This document shows positions 1 to 8,254 of a DNA stretch of 64,000 nucleotides, one piece after another. Position 1 is the stretch's first letter, and every line of letters starts with the position of its first letter. Origin of the DNA: Rhizobium jaguaris (GTDB lineage Bacteria; Pseudomonadota; Alphaproteobacteria; Rhizobiales; Rhizobiaceae); the NCBI RefSeq assembly GCF_003627755.1, contig NZ_CP032695.1:496001-560000 (forward strand), given 5' to 3'. The position numbers were made by a program, and so were the translations under genes. The notes beneath the pieces are model-generated. The model was not told the origin of the DNA. It did not search any database and worked only from the letters and a program-made list of their open reading frames with translations.

Positions 1-644
1 GGCGCGGCGGGGCGCCTTCGGCCGATGTGCTCGACCGGATCGCGCGTGCCCTCATGCTGACGGATATCGAGCGCGAGCATCTCTTCCTGCTTGGCCTCGG
101 TCATCCACCTGAGGTGCGCTACAGGAAAGATGATGGCGTCACGCCGCGGTTGCAGCGCGTGCTCGATGCCTTGGAGCCGACCCCCGCCCTCATCAGGACG
201 GCGATATGGGACGTTGTCGCCTGGAATCGCGCCGTGGCCGTGATGTCGATGGACTATGGATCGCTACCGCCGGAACAGCGCAACATCCTGCGCTTCATCT
301 TCCTCGATCCGCGCGCCCGCGCAGCGCAATATGACTGGGAAAGCGTGGCGCGCTTCGTCGTGGGCGCGTTCAAGATAGATGCGGCGCGTGCAGGGGCCGC
401 GGCGGAAGTGGAGCCGCTCGTCGCTCAACTCTGCCAATTGAGCCCTGAGTTCAAAGTGATGTGGCGCGACAACGACATCCGCAGCCATGGCGAGACCGTC
501 AAGCACATTAAGCATCCGGTTCTAGGCCCGCTCGCGTTTGAATATTCAGCGTTTGCGGTCGATGGCCGCCCCGATCTCAGCATGGTGATCTACAATCCGG
601 TGACGTCAGCGGATCTCGACAGGATCAGATCTCTCATTGAGTGA
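1..644 (+). CDS. XRE/MmyB-type transcriptional regulator, 5' truncated
   Basis: The reading frame is already open at the window edge. The first GTG (27) is internal, because the codons before it continue a plausible helix-turn-helix end (APSADVLDRIARAL). The visible ~210 residues are the last part of a Cro/C1 helix-turn-helix domain and a complete MmyB-like ligand-binding domain, with the family hallmarks LFLLGLG near the start, NRA in the middle and HPVLGPL near the end. Such proteins are cytoplasmic DNA-binding regulators whose C-terminal PAS-like domain is thought to bind a hydrophobic ligand. They usually control a divergent dehydrogenase or hydrolase gene, which here would lie outside the window. 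Family call is firm; target unknown. Confidence 0.8.
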   Translation, partial: RGGAPSADVLDRIARALMLTDIEREHLFLLGLGHPPEVRYRKDDGVTPRLQRVLDALEPTPALIRTAIWDVVAWNRAVAVMSMDYGSLPPEQRNILRFIFLDPRARAAQYDWESVARFVVGAFKIDAARAGAAAEVEPLVAQLCQLSPEFKVMWRDNDIRSHGETVKHIKHPVLGPLAFEYSAFAVDGRPDLSMVIYNPVTSADLDRIRSLIE

Positions 645-761
645 TGATTTTCGGAAGACCCGGCGTAGCGTGCGTTGAGCGCCCAGCTGCCCCCAAAAGA
701 GCAAGGCTTCGGTTGCGTCTGGGCGCGATCCTCACGACCGGCACACAAGGCCTTTCGGATT

Positions 762-1346
762 TCACTTTTTTTGAGTGAAGACGCCGAGATTGACGAGTTG
801 CACGCGCCTGTTGGCTGCGGCTTCTGTGTTGGAGCCTGGGATCGGGAAGGCCTCGCCGACACCGACGGCATAGAGCCGTTGCGGATCGACGGCGAAGGTG
901 GTTCCCAGCGCTTCCTTGATGGCTGCGGCACGCTGATCGCTGAGCTCGAGATTGTGTTTCGCGTCGCCGGTCGAGCTGGAATGGCCGATCACCAGAAACT
1001 TGTAGGCCCAAAGGTTGGGATGGTGCAGGGCGTCGGCGATCAATCCGAGGGTGCGATAGGATTCCGGCTCGATGGCGACCGAGTCATTTTCGAAATTGAT
1101 CTCGACGACCATCTGCGGCAGCTGGCCGATCCTGCTCCAATTGGGCAGCGCCGACATCGGCTGGCCCGCCCCTTTCATCGCCTCCTGGCGCAACAGTTCG
1201 ACATCGACGGCTTGGGCGTTCGCCTTGAGTTTGCCCAGCCCCGAAATGATCCGTTGTTGCGATACCTGCTGGGCGAAGGCGAGGCTTGCCGGCACCATGG
1301 AGACGGCAAGGAGAACTGCGAGTGTCTTGAAGGAACGCGCGATCAT
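762..1346 (-). CDS. OmpA-family envelope protein
   Basis: This 194-aa protein has an N-terminal signal peptide (hydrophobic run ending near SLAFA, residues ~8-25) and a C-terminal OmpA-like peptidoglycan-binding domain (about residues 85-190). The domain hallmarks are visible: GHSSSTGD, then NLELSDQRAAAIKEAL, then a final ANRRVQLV. It should sit in the periplasm or outer membrane and bind peptidoglycan. ATG 1346 is chosen because GGAGGT lies about nine bases upstream; an in-frame ATG at 1367 would put that site inside the gene. It follows the Cys-rich secreted gene by only 4 nt, so the two are very likely co-transcribed. Confidence 0.82.
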   Translation of the reverse strand: MIARSFKTLAVLLAVSMVPASLAFAQQVSQQRIISGLGKLKANAQAVDVELLRQEAMKGAGQPMSALPNWSRIGQLPQMVVEINFENDSVAIEPESYRTLGLIADALHHPNLWAYKFLVIGHSSSTGDAKHNLELSDQRAAAIKEALGTTFAVDPQRLYAVGVGEAFPIPGSNTEAAANRRVQLVNLGVFTQKK

Positions 1347-1350
1347 GGTC

Positions 1351-1770
1351 TTACCTCCAGCCTGCATCGGTGATTGCCTGGCTGCACTTGTCGGTGGTCA
1401 GCTTGTTCTTGACGAGGCAGGCGAGAATATTGCCGTCGCCCTTGATGCCTCTGCAGCGCTGGGCAATGTCGAACCTGCAGACGTCGCTATAGGCCGCCTG
1501 CGCCTGCTCGCGCAGGCTGATCGACTGGACGACGCTGGCGACCGAGGCCTTGCAGGTCGGCGACACCTTCGCGGCGTTCTGCTGGAGACAGTCGGCGATG
1601 CGGCCGCCACCGAGGTTCAGACCCCTGCAGAATTTGTGGATGTCGGAACCGCAGTCGCCCGCCAGTTTCGTGATCGCATCCGCATAGCTCATGGTCTGGG
1701 CCTGCACGAGCCCGCCATGCACAATGCAGGCAAGCGCAACCGCCGCGAAAAGAGTGCTTCTCCTCGACAT
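1351..1770 (-). CDS. Secreted cysteine-rich repeat protein
   Basis: The product is 139 aa with a signal peptide (MSRRSTLFAAVALACIVHGG, likely cleaved after AQA). The mature part has regularly spaced cysteines in segments of the type CGSDIHKFC, CLQQNA, C, CRFDIAQRC, CLVKNK, C. This pattern resembles the cysteine-rich GLG1-type repeat found in many short rhizobial exported proteins. The cysteines suggest disulfides formed in the periplasm. Start chosen at the ATG before the signal peptide; the longer frame to 1842 would place non-secretory residues in front. It is the first gene of a two-gene unit with the OmpA-like gene. Exact function is unknown. Confidence 0.72.
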   Translation of the reverse strand: MSRRSTLFAAVALACIVHGGLVQAQTMSYADAITKLAGDCGSDIHKFCRGLNLGGGRIADCLQQNAAKVSPTCKASVASVVQSISLREQAQAAYSDVCRFDIAQRCRGIKGDGNILACLVKNKLTTDKCSQAITDAGWR

Positions 1771-2138
1771 TCTTGTCCCCCATGGAGATTTCAACGCCGG
1801 GATCGGCGTGCCGGCAAAACCTGCCCGAAAGCTAACGCACACGGAAGTATGTTACGGTAATGCCGGCCGAGCTGCCGTAAGATACGCATGACCATCGATG
1901 CACCAGGATGCGGCAACGGGGCAAACCTGCAGCCTTCTGCACATTCGAGACAAGCGCGGTTGGGAAGGCCGGGGGGTATCGGTGCGGCAGTCGTCGCAAA
2001 GGATAGCCGATATACCGACCGCGGCCACCTATTCCGCTCGTAGCCCGCTTTCCTCCATCCCATCAGAGGGCGCTGTAGGAGCTGCGCGTATCGCGGAGCT
2101 TGCGATTAGCCATCGCTAGTCTCCCTTTTGCCGGAAGA
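1771..2138. other. Intergenic region, no gene seen
   Basis: This 368-base stretch lies between the Cys-rich/OmpA unit and the end of the long sugar operon. Short open frames exist on both strands but none has a convincing ribosome-binding site or a recognisable domain. It presumably holds the promoter of the Cys-rich gene and the 3' end of the sugar operon transcript. No convincing terminator hairpin was found. Confidence 0.5.
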
Positions 2139-3143
2139 TCACGCCGCGCCACGTTTGTCAGCATCTTCAGGGCTCGATGGCCCAGGGCCGATTTTTTCTT
2201 CACTGCTCAGGATGAGACTGGCTGCGCCGATCAGACCCGCATGACGCCCGAGTTGCGCGGGAACGATCGGCACATCACGATAGGCCGGCATGGCGCGATC
2301 GTGAATGGTCGTCGTCATGGCCTCCTGCAGGAGGTCGAAGCCATGTGATATGCCGCCGCCCATCACCAGTATGTCCGGGGAATAGAGGTGGAGCAGATTG
2401 GTAAAGCCGATCCCCAGCCATCGCGCCTCGGCTTGAAGCAGTTCGAGGGCTTGGACATCGCCCTTTCGCGCGGCTTCGACGACGTGCCGTCCGGTCACAT
2501 CCGCGTCCGCAGAGAGTTGGCGCAGCGCCGACCCATCGAACTGCTGGGTGCGTGCCGTTGCCCGTCTGCCAAGAGCCGTCCCTGAGGCGACCGCTTCGAA
2601 ACAGCCGATCGCGCCGCAGAAGCACCGCTCCCCTTCGCTTGTGATCGTCATGTGACCGATTTCCGCGGCCAGGCCCCGTCTGCCATGCAAGATCCGTCCA
2701 TCGGCAATCACGCCGCCGCCGATACCGGTCGATACGGTGACGAAGACCATCGACCTCGCGCCGCGCCCGGCGCCATATCGCCATTCGCCAAGTGCCGCCG
2801 CATTGGCGTCGTTTTCGAGCCGCACCGGTAACTGGAAACGGCTGGAGAGAATGTCAGCCAGCGGAACTTCATACCATCCGGCCAAGGTCGGCGGCGCAAT
2901 AACGATGCCGGCTTCGGGATCGAGGGGGCCGGGCGCGCCGATCCCGATTCCGACAGGAGAAAGATCGGGTGTTTGCGCCAGCACCGTAGACGCCAACAAT
3001 TCGATCTGTTGGACCACGGCAGCTGGCCCTCCGGCGGCATGCGTCGGGACGACCGAGAAAGACAGAAGGCTCCCCTTGTCGCTCACCAGCGCGGCGCGAA
3101 GCTCCGTTCCACCGAGATCGAATGCAAGGGCAACCTTTTTCAC
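2139..3143 (-). CDS. ROK-family sugar kinase
   Basis: The 334-aa protein is a full-length ROK (repressor/ORF/kinase) member without a DNA-binding domain, so it is a kinase rather than a repressor. Visible motifs are the N-terminal phosphate-binding FDLGGTELR, the catalytic segment ENDANAAALGE, the ROK signature with GHMTI, and the zinc motif CFCGAIGCFE. It would phosphorylate a hexose or related sugar with ATP in the cytoplasm. It is the last gene of the operon and overlaps the epimerase-like gene by 4 nt (ATGA). The epimerase-ROK pair recalls the E. coli allose pair AlsE/AlsK, but the substrate is not shown by the sequence. Confidence 0.88.
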   Translation of the reverse strand: MKKVALAFDLGGTELRAALVSDKGSLLSFSVVPTHAAGGPAAVVQQIELLASTVLAQTPDLSPVGIGIGAPGPLDPEAGIVIAPPTLAGWYEVPLADILSSRFQLPVRLENDANAAALGEWRYGAGRGARSMVFVTVSTGIGGGVIADGRILHGRRGLAAEIGHMTITSEGERCFCGAIGCFEAVASGTALGRRATARTQQFDGSALRQLSADADVTGRHVVEAARKGDVQALELLQAEARWLGIGFTNLLHLYSPDILVMGGGISHGFDLLQEAMTTTIHDRAMPAYRDVPIVPAQLGRHAGLIGAASLILSSEEKIGPGPSSPEDADKRGAA

Positions 3144-3865
3144 GAAACCCGACTCTCCAATCCGTGCAGCCAGGCGATCCGCTCACCCAGGTTCTTGTCA
3201 CCGAATGCGAGCGAACCAAGAACGACCGTTTGTGCTCCGGCTTGCCGTAGAAGCGGCACGGTCTGTTCGCGAATGCCGCCATCGGCGGCCAAGATGACTT
3301 GATCTTCGCGACCGAACTGCTTCAGTAGGGAGCGCATCTCGATCAGCCGGTCGCAGGCCTTTTCGGAAAGGCTTTGCCCTTTGACGCCGATCGAGGTGCC
3401 AAGCAAAGTCACGAAGGCGACGTGGTCGATGAATGGCCGGACGGCTAAATTGGGGGTCTCCAATCGCAGGACGACACCGGCTTCTGCGCCCAGCTTCTTT
3501 GCCAGCGCAATGGCGCGTAAACCGGCTTCGCCGTTTTCGGCGTGAACACTAATAAGATCGGCACCCGCCTCGATGAATTGGCGCGTCTGTTCCTCGACGA
3601 TTTCGGCCTCGACCATCAGATGAACGTGAATCGGCCTAGCGGTTGCCTTGGCGATGCGCGCGACGAAATCCGGAAAAAACAGGAAGCCCGGGGTAAAGCG
3701 TGCATCGGCGACGTCGATATGATGCAGGTCGGCATAGGGCTCTATGCGTCTGAGATCGGCCTCCATGTTGGCGAGATCGGCCGACCACAGCGAGAATTCG
3801 CCCAGCAGCCGGTCGCGGGGGAGTGCAGCGATGGCTGCCGGGCCTGAAAGAGTCTTGAGGGTCAT
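3140..3865 (-). CDS. Ribulose-phosphate 3-epimerase family protein
   Basis: This 241-aa TIM barrel aligns with the RPE/AlsE family: SADLANM (SADFA in RPE), HIDVADARFTPG (HVDVMDGHFVPN in RPE), HVHLMVE and VSVHAENG, and a C-terminal AADGGI phosphate-binding turn. The metal-ligand His and Asp positions are retained. It should epimerise C3 of a ketose phosphate. ATG 3865 is chosen because it overlaps the upstream stop (ATGA) and follows a GGAG; the longer frame to 3979 is antisense overlap. Divergence from housekeeping RPE and the neighbouring ROK kinase favour a hexulose-6-phosphate epimerase such as an allulose-6-phosphate 3-epimerase. That specificity is inference. Confidence 0.82.
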   Translation of the reverse strand: MTLKTLSGPAAIAALPRDRLLGEFSLWSADLANMEADLRRIEPYADLHHIDVADARFTPGFLFFPDFVARIAKATARPIHVHLMVEAEIVEEQTRQFIEAGADLISVHAENGEAGLRAIALAKKLGAEAGVVLRLETPNLAVRPFIDHVAFVTLLGTSIGVKGQSLSEKACDRLIEMRSLLKQFGREDQVILAADGGIREQTVPLLRQAGAQTVVLGSLAFGDKNLGERIAWLHGLESRVS

Positions 3866-4692
3866 GATGGGATGAGGCTCCGGATGGTCTTGGATGCGAG
3901 GAAAGTGGCGATGGCGTCTTGGACTTCGGCGAAATGCCGTGCCTTGTCGGCCGCCTTGGGAGTGACTTCGACAAAGCACGCGTCGGGAGTGGTGTCGGCG
4001 AGAGTCCGTGCGTGCGCAAGCGGATGGATAGCGTCCTGTTCGTTACCGATGACAAGGGTAGGGACGGTGAGGGCGGCAGCCACTGTTTGAGTCAAGCCCG
4101 TACCGTCGGCCGCGATATCGGCCAGCACGGATGCGAAAGCAACGGCATTCGGTCGGTCGAAATAGCCGAGCAGGGAGGCAAAATTATCGGGCGCGTTCGC
4201 GCATATCTGCATGCCGATCTCTGAACTGGCGAAGCGCTCCTTGGCTTCTCCGATCGAATACGAGCGGAGTAAGGCCGCGACAGCGCGAACCGGCTCCAGA
4301 TTGTCCGGTGCGGCGGTAAAGGTCCAGGCGGGACGGACAAGAACGAGGGCTGCGACGCGGTCCGGGTAATGGTGAGCGAGATACAAGGCAATTGCAGCCC
4401 CCATGGAAATACCGCCGACGACAAAGCGATCAAATCCGCGATCTGTCGCTGCGGCCAGCACGTCCTCGGCAAACATTCGAAGTGAAAAGGGCCTGATGTC
4501 GCCAAGCGATGACGCGCCATGTCCGCGGCATTCGACCGTGATTCGTCGCGCCGCGCTGACCGTTGGAAAAGTTTGCGCAACCTGCGCCTCATCTCCGCCT
4601 AAGCCGTGCTGGAAGAGGACAGGCAGCCCTTGCCCGCTGTCGAAAACGGCAAGGCTCGCATCGCCGCGCATGAAACGCGTTGCTGCCCTCAT
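3862..4692 (-). CDS. Alpha/beta hydrolase
   Basis: The 276-aa product has the alpha/beta-hydrolase fold order: the oxyanion segment QHGLGGD (res. 29-34), the nucleophile elbow GGISMG with Ser96, an acidic residue in the NEQDAIHP loop, and a C-terminal His in the ARHFAEV region. It lacks a signal peptide, so it is cytoplasmic. Sequence type is the small-molecule esterase/lactonase group. In a sugar operon between an isomerase and an epimerase, a sugar-lactone or ester hydrolase role is plausible but unproven. It overlaps both neighbours (TGATG with the upstream isomerase, ATGA with the epimerase). Confidence 0.8.
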   Translation of the reverse strand: MRAATRFMRGDASLAVFDSGQGLPVLFQHGLGGDEAQVAQTFPTVSAARRITVECRGHGASSLGDIRPFSLRMFAEDVLAAATDRGFDRFVVGGISMGAAIALYLAHHYPDRVAALVLVRPAWTFTAAPDNLEPVRAVAALLRSYSIGEAKERFASSEIGMQICANAPDNFASLLGYFDRPNAVAFASVLADIAADGTGLTQTVAAALTVPTLVIGNEQDAIHPLAHARTLADTTPDACFVEVTPKAADKARHFAEVQDAIATFLASKTIRSLIPS

Positions 4693-5510
4693 CAGACCAA
4701 TTCCTTGAGAAAGGCCGCGACGCGCGGTGCCTCCGCTGCCGAAAGGCCGTGGGTGACGAGCGGACCGTCGAAACCTACGGACCGCAGCCGGGCAATAAAA
4801 TCAGGGAAATCCACCACGCCCAGGCCGGCGGTCGCAAAACGTCCGTCGGCATAACGATCCTTGGCGTGTGCCATGGCGATATGCCCGGCCGCCGTCTCCA
4901 CTGCTCGCTCGACAATGGCGCGCGCTTCCGTAGGCGTGGCGCTTTCGAAGAGATTGGCAGGGTCGAGGACTATGCGCAGCCTTTTCGATCTCATCTCGGC
5001 GATCAACCGCTCGGCGTCCGCAGCCGATGTCACGATATTCGCCTGTTCGGGCTCGATGCCGAGATCGACGCCATGGTCCTCGGCCAGTGCTAGCGCTTTC
5101 GACATTTCGGTCGCCATGTCGGCCCAGGCCGCGGGATCGGTGTTGTCCGGATGATGTGCCCACTGATCGGTGGGATGACGCGTGCCGGTGCAGAGTGTGA
5201 CGAGCGGAATGGAAAGTGCTGCCGCCGTCTCGATGACAACCGCGAGCTGGGTGAGGCCTTTTTGACGTACCGACGGGTCGGGGTGGGCCATGTTGTAGGT
5301 GCCGGACAAGGCGGCGAGCGTAACGCCCGTCGCTTGCGCTGCCGCCCGGGTCGCCGATACCGAAGGCTCCGGCACAGCGTCTGGCATCGAGGGCAGGCCG
5401 CAGCAGGCGAGATTGAACTGCGTGCCGGCATAGCCGCTGTCGCGCACCGCGGAGAGGACGCTTAGGGGATCCGTCCCGGGAAAGGTCTTGGCGAAGATCC
5501 CGACCTGCAT
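4692..5510 (-). CDS. Sugar phosphate isomerase/epimerase (AP endonuclease 2-type TIM barrel)
   Basis: The 272-aa protein belongs to the xylose-isomerase-like TIM-barrel superfamily. It opens with the typical first strand (VGIFAKTF...GYAGTQFN), and carries metal-ligand positions in LGIEPEQ, LDPANL and AMAHAKD. Members isomerise or epimerise free or phosphorylated sugars, or open inosose-type rings, using a divalent metal. Start ATG 5510 overlaps the dehydrogenase stop by one base (TGATG). It is one of two such enzymes in this operon, about 900 bases apart, which suggests two successive or alternative isomerisation steps. Confidence 0.82.
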   Translation of the reverse strand: MQVGIFAKTFPGTDPLSVLSAVRDSGYAGTQFNLACCGLPSMPDAVPEPSVSATRAAAQATGVTLAALSGTYNMAHPDPSVRQKGLTQLAVVIETAAALSIPLVTLCTGTRHPTDQWAHHPDNTDPAAWADMATEMSKALALAEDHGVDLGIEPEQANIVTSAADAERLIAEMRSKRLRIVLDPANLFESATPTEARAIVERAVETAAGHIAMAHAKDRYADGRFATAGLGVVDFPDFIARLRSVGFDGPLVTHGLSAAEAPRVAAFLKELV

Positions 5511-6586
5511 CAGACGGCTCCTGTCACGGCCGCGAGTTCGACACGCTCGCCGGTCTCCACCGATCGTGCGATCGCCACCATCGCCCGGATGGAGGCGATA
5601 CCGTCTTCGACATTGGCGCCGCGCATCGGTGCACCCTTGAGCGCCGTATCGGCCAGGCCTTCAAGCTGCCTGCGGAAGAAATGCCCGTCCGCGCCGAGCG
5701 GATTCCTGCTGGTCGCATCTTTCTCGTGAAAGATCTCGACTTCGCTGGAGCGGAAGTACCAGGGATTGAAGGTCTTAGCGAGCACGGAACCGTTTTCGCC
5801 GTAGAGCTGGAAACCTTCGTGCCAATCCATGCGGACCGCGACCGTGAGGTCGAGATGGCCGAGGACGCCATTGGCGAATTCGGTTTCCACGAACCAGCAA
5901 TAAGCGCCGGCCCGCTCCAGCAGGCGGGCGCGCACGGCGACGATATCGCCGCAGAAGAAGCGGGCGGTATCGACCAGATGGGAGCCATGCGCCAGCATGA
6001 AATACTGTCTGAGATCGGCTTTCGGATTACCGGCCGGCTTGCGGGCAAGTTTGCTTGTGATGGGAAGCGGCTGCACCGCATCGGTGTTGGTATAGCGATG
6101 GGTGGAATCGCAATACCATGCTTTCAGCGCGAAGATCTGGCCGATATCGTTGTGAACGAAGTCACGCGCAGCCTGAAGTGCGGGATCAAAACGCTTCATG
6201 TGCCCGACCTGCAGGATCTTGCCCGAGAGCCTGACGGCATCGGCGAGCTGTTGTCCTTCCTCGACCGAAACACCGATCGGCTTTTCGCAGAGCACGTGCT
6301 TGCCGGCTTCGAGCGCCTTGATGGACATCGGCACATGATAGGCGTCGGACGTTGCAACGATGACCGCTTCCAGATCGGGGTCGGACAGCATGGCATCATA
6401 GTCGCTGAACATCTTCTGCGGCTCATAGGTCGCGCCCATACGCGCCAGCAGATCGGGTGCGGCGTCACAGATCGCATAGAGATCCGCATTCCTGGCCTTC
6501 ACGCAGGATTCCAGATGCGCAAACTGGGCAATCGGGCCGCAGCCCAGAACACCGACGCGAAGACGACGATTTTCCTTCTCGATCAT
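5510..6586 (-). CDS. Gfo/Idh/MocA family oxidoreductase
   Basis: At 358 aa this is a typical Gfo/Idh/MocA dehydrogenase. It has a Rossmann start VGVLGCGPIAQ near residue 12, the conserved CEKPIGV motif near residue 98 whose Lys is catalytic, and a C-terminal alpha/beta substrate domain ending in a region rich in His and Asp. These enzymes oxidise sugars, inositols or their derivatives with NAD(P). The gene lies between two TIM-barrel isomerases in the leftward operon. A second family member (10711-11859) diverges from the same regulatory region, so the pathway may use two dehydrogenation steps. Confidence 0.88.
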   Translation of the reverse strand: MIEKENRRLRVGVLGCGPIAQFAHLESCVKARNADLYAICDAAPDLLARMGATYEPQKMFSDYDAMLSDPDLEAVIVATSDAYHVPMSIKALEAGKHVLCEKPIGVSVEEGQQLADAVRLSGKILQVGHMKRFDPALQAARDFVHNDIGQIFALKAWYCDSTHRYTNTDAVQPLPITSKLARKPAGNPKADLRQYFMLAHGSHLVDTARFFCGDIVAVRARLLERAGAYCWFVETEFANGVLGHLDLTVAVRMDWHEGFQLYGENGSVLAKTFNPWYFRSSEVEIFHEKDATSRNPLGADGHFFRRQLEGLADTALKGAPMRGANVEDGIASIRAMVAIARSVETGERVELAAVTGAV

Positions 6587-6597
6587 GATTTTATTCC

Positions 6598-7416
6598 TTA
6601 CGCGCCGTAGCTGCGCATCGTTTCGCGGTTGGCCTTTATGGCTGCGGCCGGATCAGCCGCGGCCGTCTCGGATTCCTCTTCCAGCACCAGCCATCCGTTG
6701 AAGCGTGGCGCCTGTGAAACGAGATCGATCACCGCCGGTGTATCGAGAACACCTTTGCCGAGCATCGCCCACTGGTCGTTCGCATCGACATCCTTGAGGT
6801 GCAGATAGCGAATGCGATCCTGGTAGGTGCGCATCGTATCCAGAATGTCCTCATGTCCGCGCAGAATATGGCCGGTGTCGGGAACCCAGCCGATCAGTGC
6901 GGGATCGAGCAATGCGAAGATCCGATCGTAGTCGGCCCGATTGAACAGCAGGGTATTGTGGTGCGAACTCGGATGGACTGCAACATCGACACCGGATGCC
7001 TTGCCGAGCGCACCGGCGCGATTGTAGAACTCGGCGGCGATGGCAAACTTATCTTCGCGCGATCCTTCCGAGACGATTGTCGCTGAGCCGATCGAGACGA
7101 GCGCGCCCGGAAATTGCGCGGCATGGTCGATCCACCTCTGTGCCGTGGCCAGATCCTTTTCCATTGCATCGGCAACAGTGAAGCCGCTTTTGGAGCCGAA
7201 GGCGAAAGAGACGAGCTGCAACTCCCTATCCGCTAGAGCCTTGGCGAATTCGCCGGGTTTTGTCGCGTAGTGGCCGATCATCGTGTCGGTAATTTCGATG
7301 CCCGAATAACCGCCGGCGGAAATCGCTGCGAGCAGGTCATCGGGCATTCCGGTCCAGGCTTCGCCAAGCATCTCCCATGTGAACGTCTGGCAGCCAACCT
7401 TCAAATCCCTAATCAT
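6598..7416 (-). CDS. Sugar phosphate isomerase/epimerase (IolE/AP endonuclease 2-like)
   Basis: This 272-aa TIM barrel has the family's metal site elements: GGYSGIEITD early, DVAVHPSSHH in the middle, VPDTGHILRG, then YLHLKDVD and a final LVLEEESE. The HLKDVD and TGH segments are particularly like inosose dehydratase and hydroxypyruvate isomerase relatives. It starts just 4 nt after the permease stop, so it is translationally linked to the transporter. Together with the dehydrogenase that follows 11 nt downstream it likely performs the first catabolic steps on the imported sugar. Substrate unknown. Confidence 0.82.
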   Translation of the reverse strand: MIRDLKVGCQTFTWEMLGEAWTGMPDDLLAAISAGGYSGIEITDTMIGHYATKPGEFAKALADRELQLVSFAFGSKSGFTVADAMEKDLATAQRWIDHAAQFPGALVSIGSATIVSEGSREDKFAIAAEFYNRAGALGKASGVDVAVHPSSHHNTLLFNRADYDRIFALLDPALIGWVPDTGHILRGHEDILDTMRTYQDRIRYLHLKDVDANDQWAMLGKGVLDTPAVIDLVSQAPRFNGWLVLEEESETAAADPAAAIKANRETMRSYGA

Positions 7417-7420
7417 GTCA

Positions 7421-8254
7421 TTATTCCTTGATTCCGCCCTGTGTCAGGCCTTCGATGATGTGGCGTTGGAAAAAGAGGACCAAAACAATCAGCGGCACGG
7501 TCACGACCGCCGATGCTGCAGCGATGTCCCCCCAAGGCACGTAATATTGATTGGTGAAATTGGCGATGCCCACCGGAATCGTCTGGCTGTCTCTGTCGGA
7601 TGTGAATGCCAGTGCGAACAGAAATTCGTTCCAGGCAGTGATGAAGGCAAGCAAACCCGTGGTTACGAGGCTCGGAAGCGACATCGGCAGGATGATATGC
7701 CAGAGCAGCCCGATCACGCCCACGCCATCGATGCGCGCGGCTTCGTCGATCTCCCGCGGCAGCGTTTCAAAATAGCCGAACAGAACCCAGGTCACGAGTG
7801 GAAGCCCGAGCGCCAGATAGGTGATGATCAACGCCCTGTAGGTATCCAGAAGTCCCAGGTCGGAGGCGATCAGATAAAGCGGTCCGACGAGCGCGATCTG
7901 CGGAAACATCGAAACCGACAGGATAACCATCAGGATGCCAAATCGCCCCTTTACATCGAGACGCGACAGGGCAAAGGCGGCTAAAGAGCCAACGATCAGA
8001 CAGAGAGCTGTGGTGGCGAGCGATACGACCAGCGAGTTCAGCACATAGTGGTGCAGGCCCTTTTCGACGAAGGCATTGTAATAATGCTCCAGCGTGAACG
8101 GGTCCGGGATGAGCGAGGGCGTGCCTTCCGTCAGCGCTTTGTCGTGCTGGAACGAGGTTGAAAACTGCCACAGGAACGGGCCGGCGGACCAGATGAGAAT
8201 GAGAAGCGCGCCAAAGTAGATCATGATGCTTTGAAAAGCGGAGCGCTCGTTCAT
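7421..8254 (-). CDS. Carbohydrate ABC transporter permease, MalG type
   Basis: The 277-aa protein has six predicted membrane helices and the binding-protein-dependent permease signature EIDEAARIDGVGVIGLLWHIILP, the EAA loop that contacts the ATPase. It is of the MalG/UgpE type. ATG 8254 is the right start because it overlaps the upstream permease stop in an ATGA junction; the longer frame to 8767 runs antisense through the other permease. It pairs with the MalF-type permease and the Tat-exported binding protein to form a CUT1 importer. No ATP-binding subunit gene is found in this operon. Confidence 0.9.
   Translation of the reverse strand: MNERSAFQSIMIYFGALLILIWSAGPFLWQFSTSFQHDKALTEGTPSLIPDPFTLEHYYNAFVEKGLHHYVLNSLVVSLATTALCLIVGSLAAFALSRLDVKGRFGILMVILSVSMFPQIALVGPLYLIASDLGLLDTYRALIITYLALGLPLVTWVLFGYFETLPREIDEAARIDGVGVIGLLWHIILPMSLPSLVTTGLLAFITAWNEFLFALAFTSDRDSQTIPVGIANFTNQYYVPWGDIAAASAVVTVPLIVLVLFFQRHIIEGLTQGGIKE

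Noticed and set aside
2737..3302. Plus-strand frames over the ROK and epimerase genes
   Set aside because: Shadow frames; the minus-strand genes have conserved motifs and overlapping junctions.
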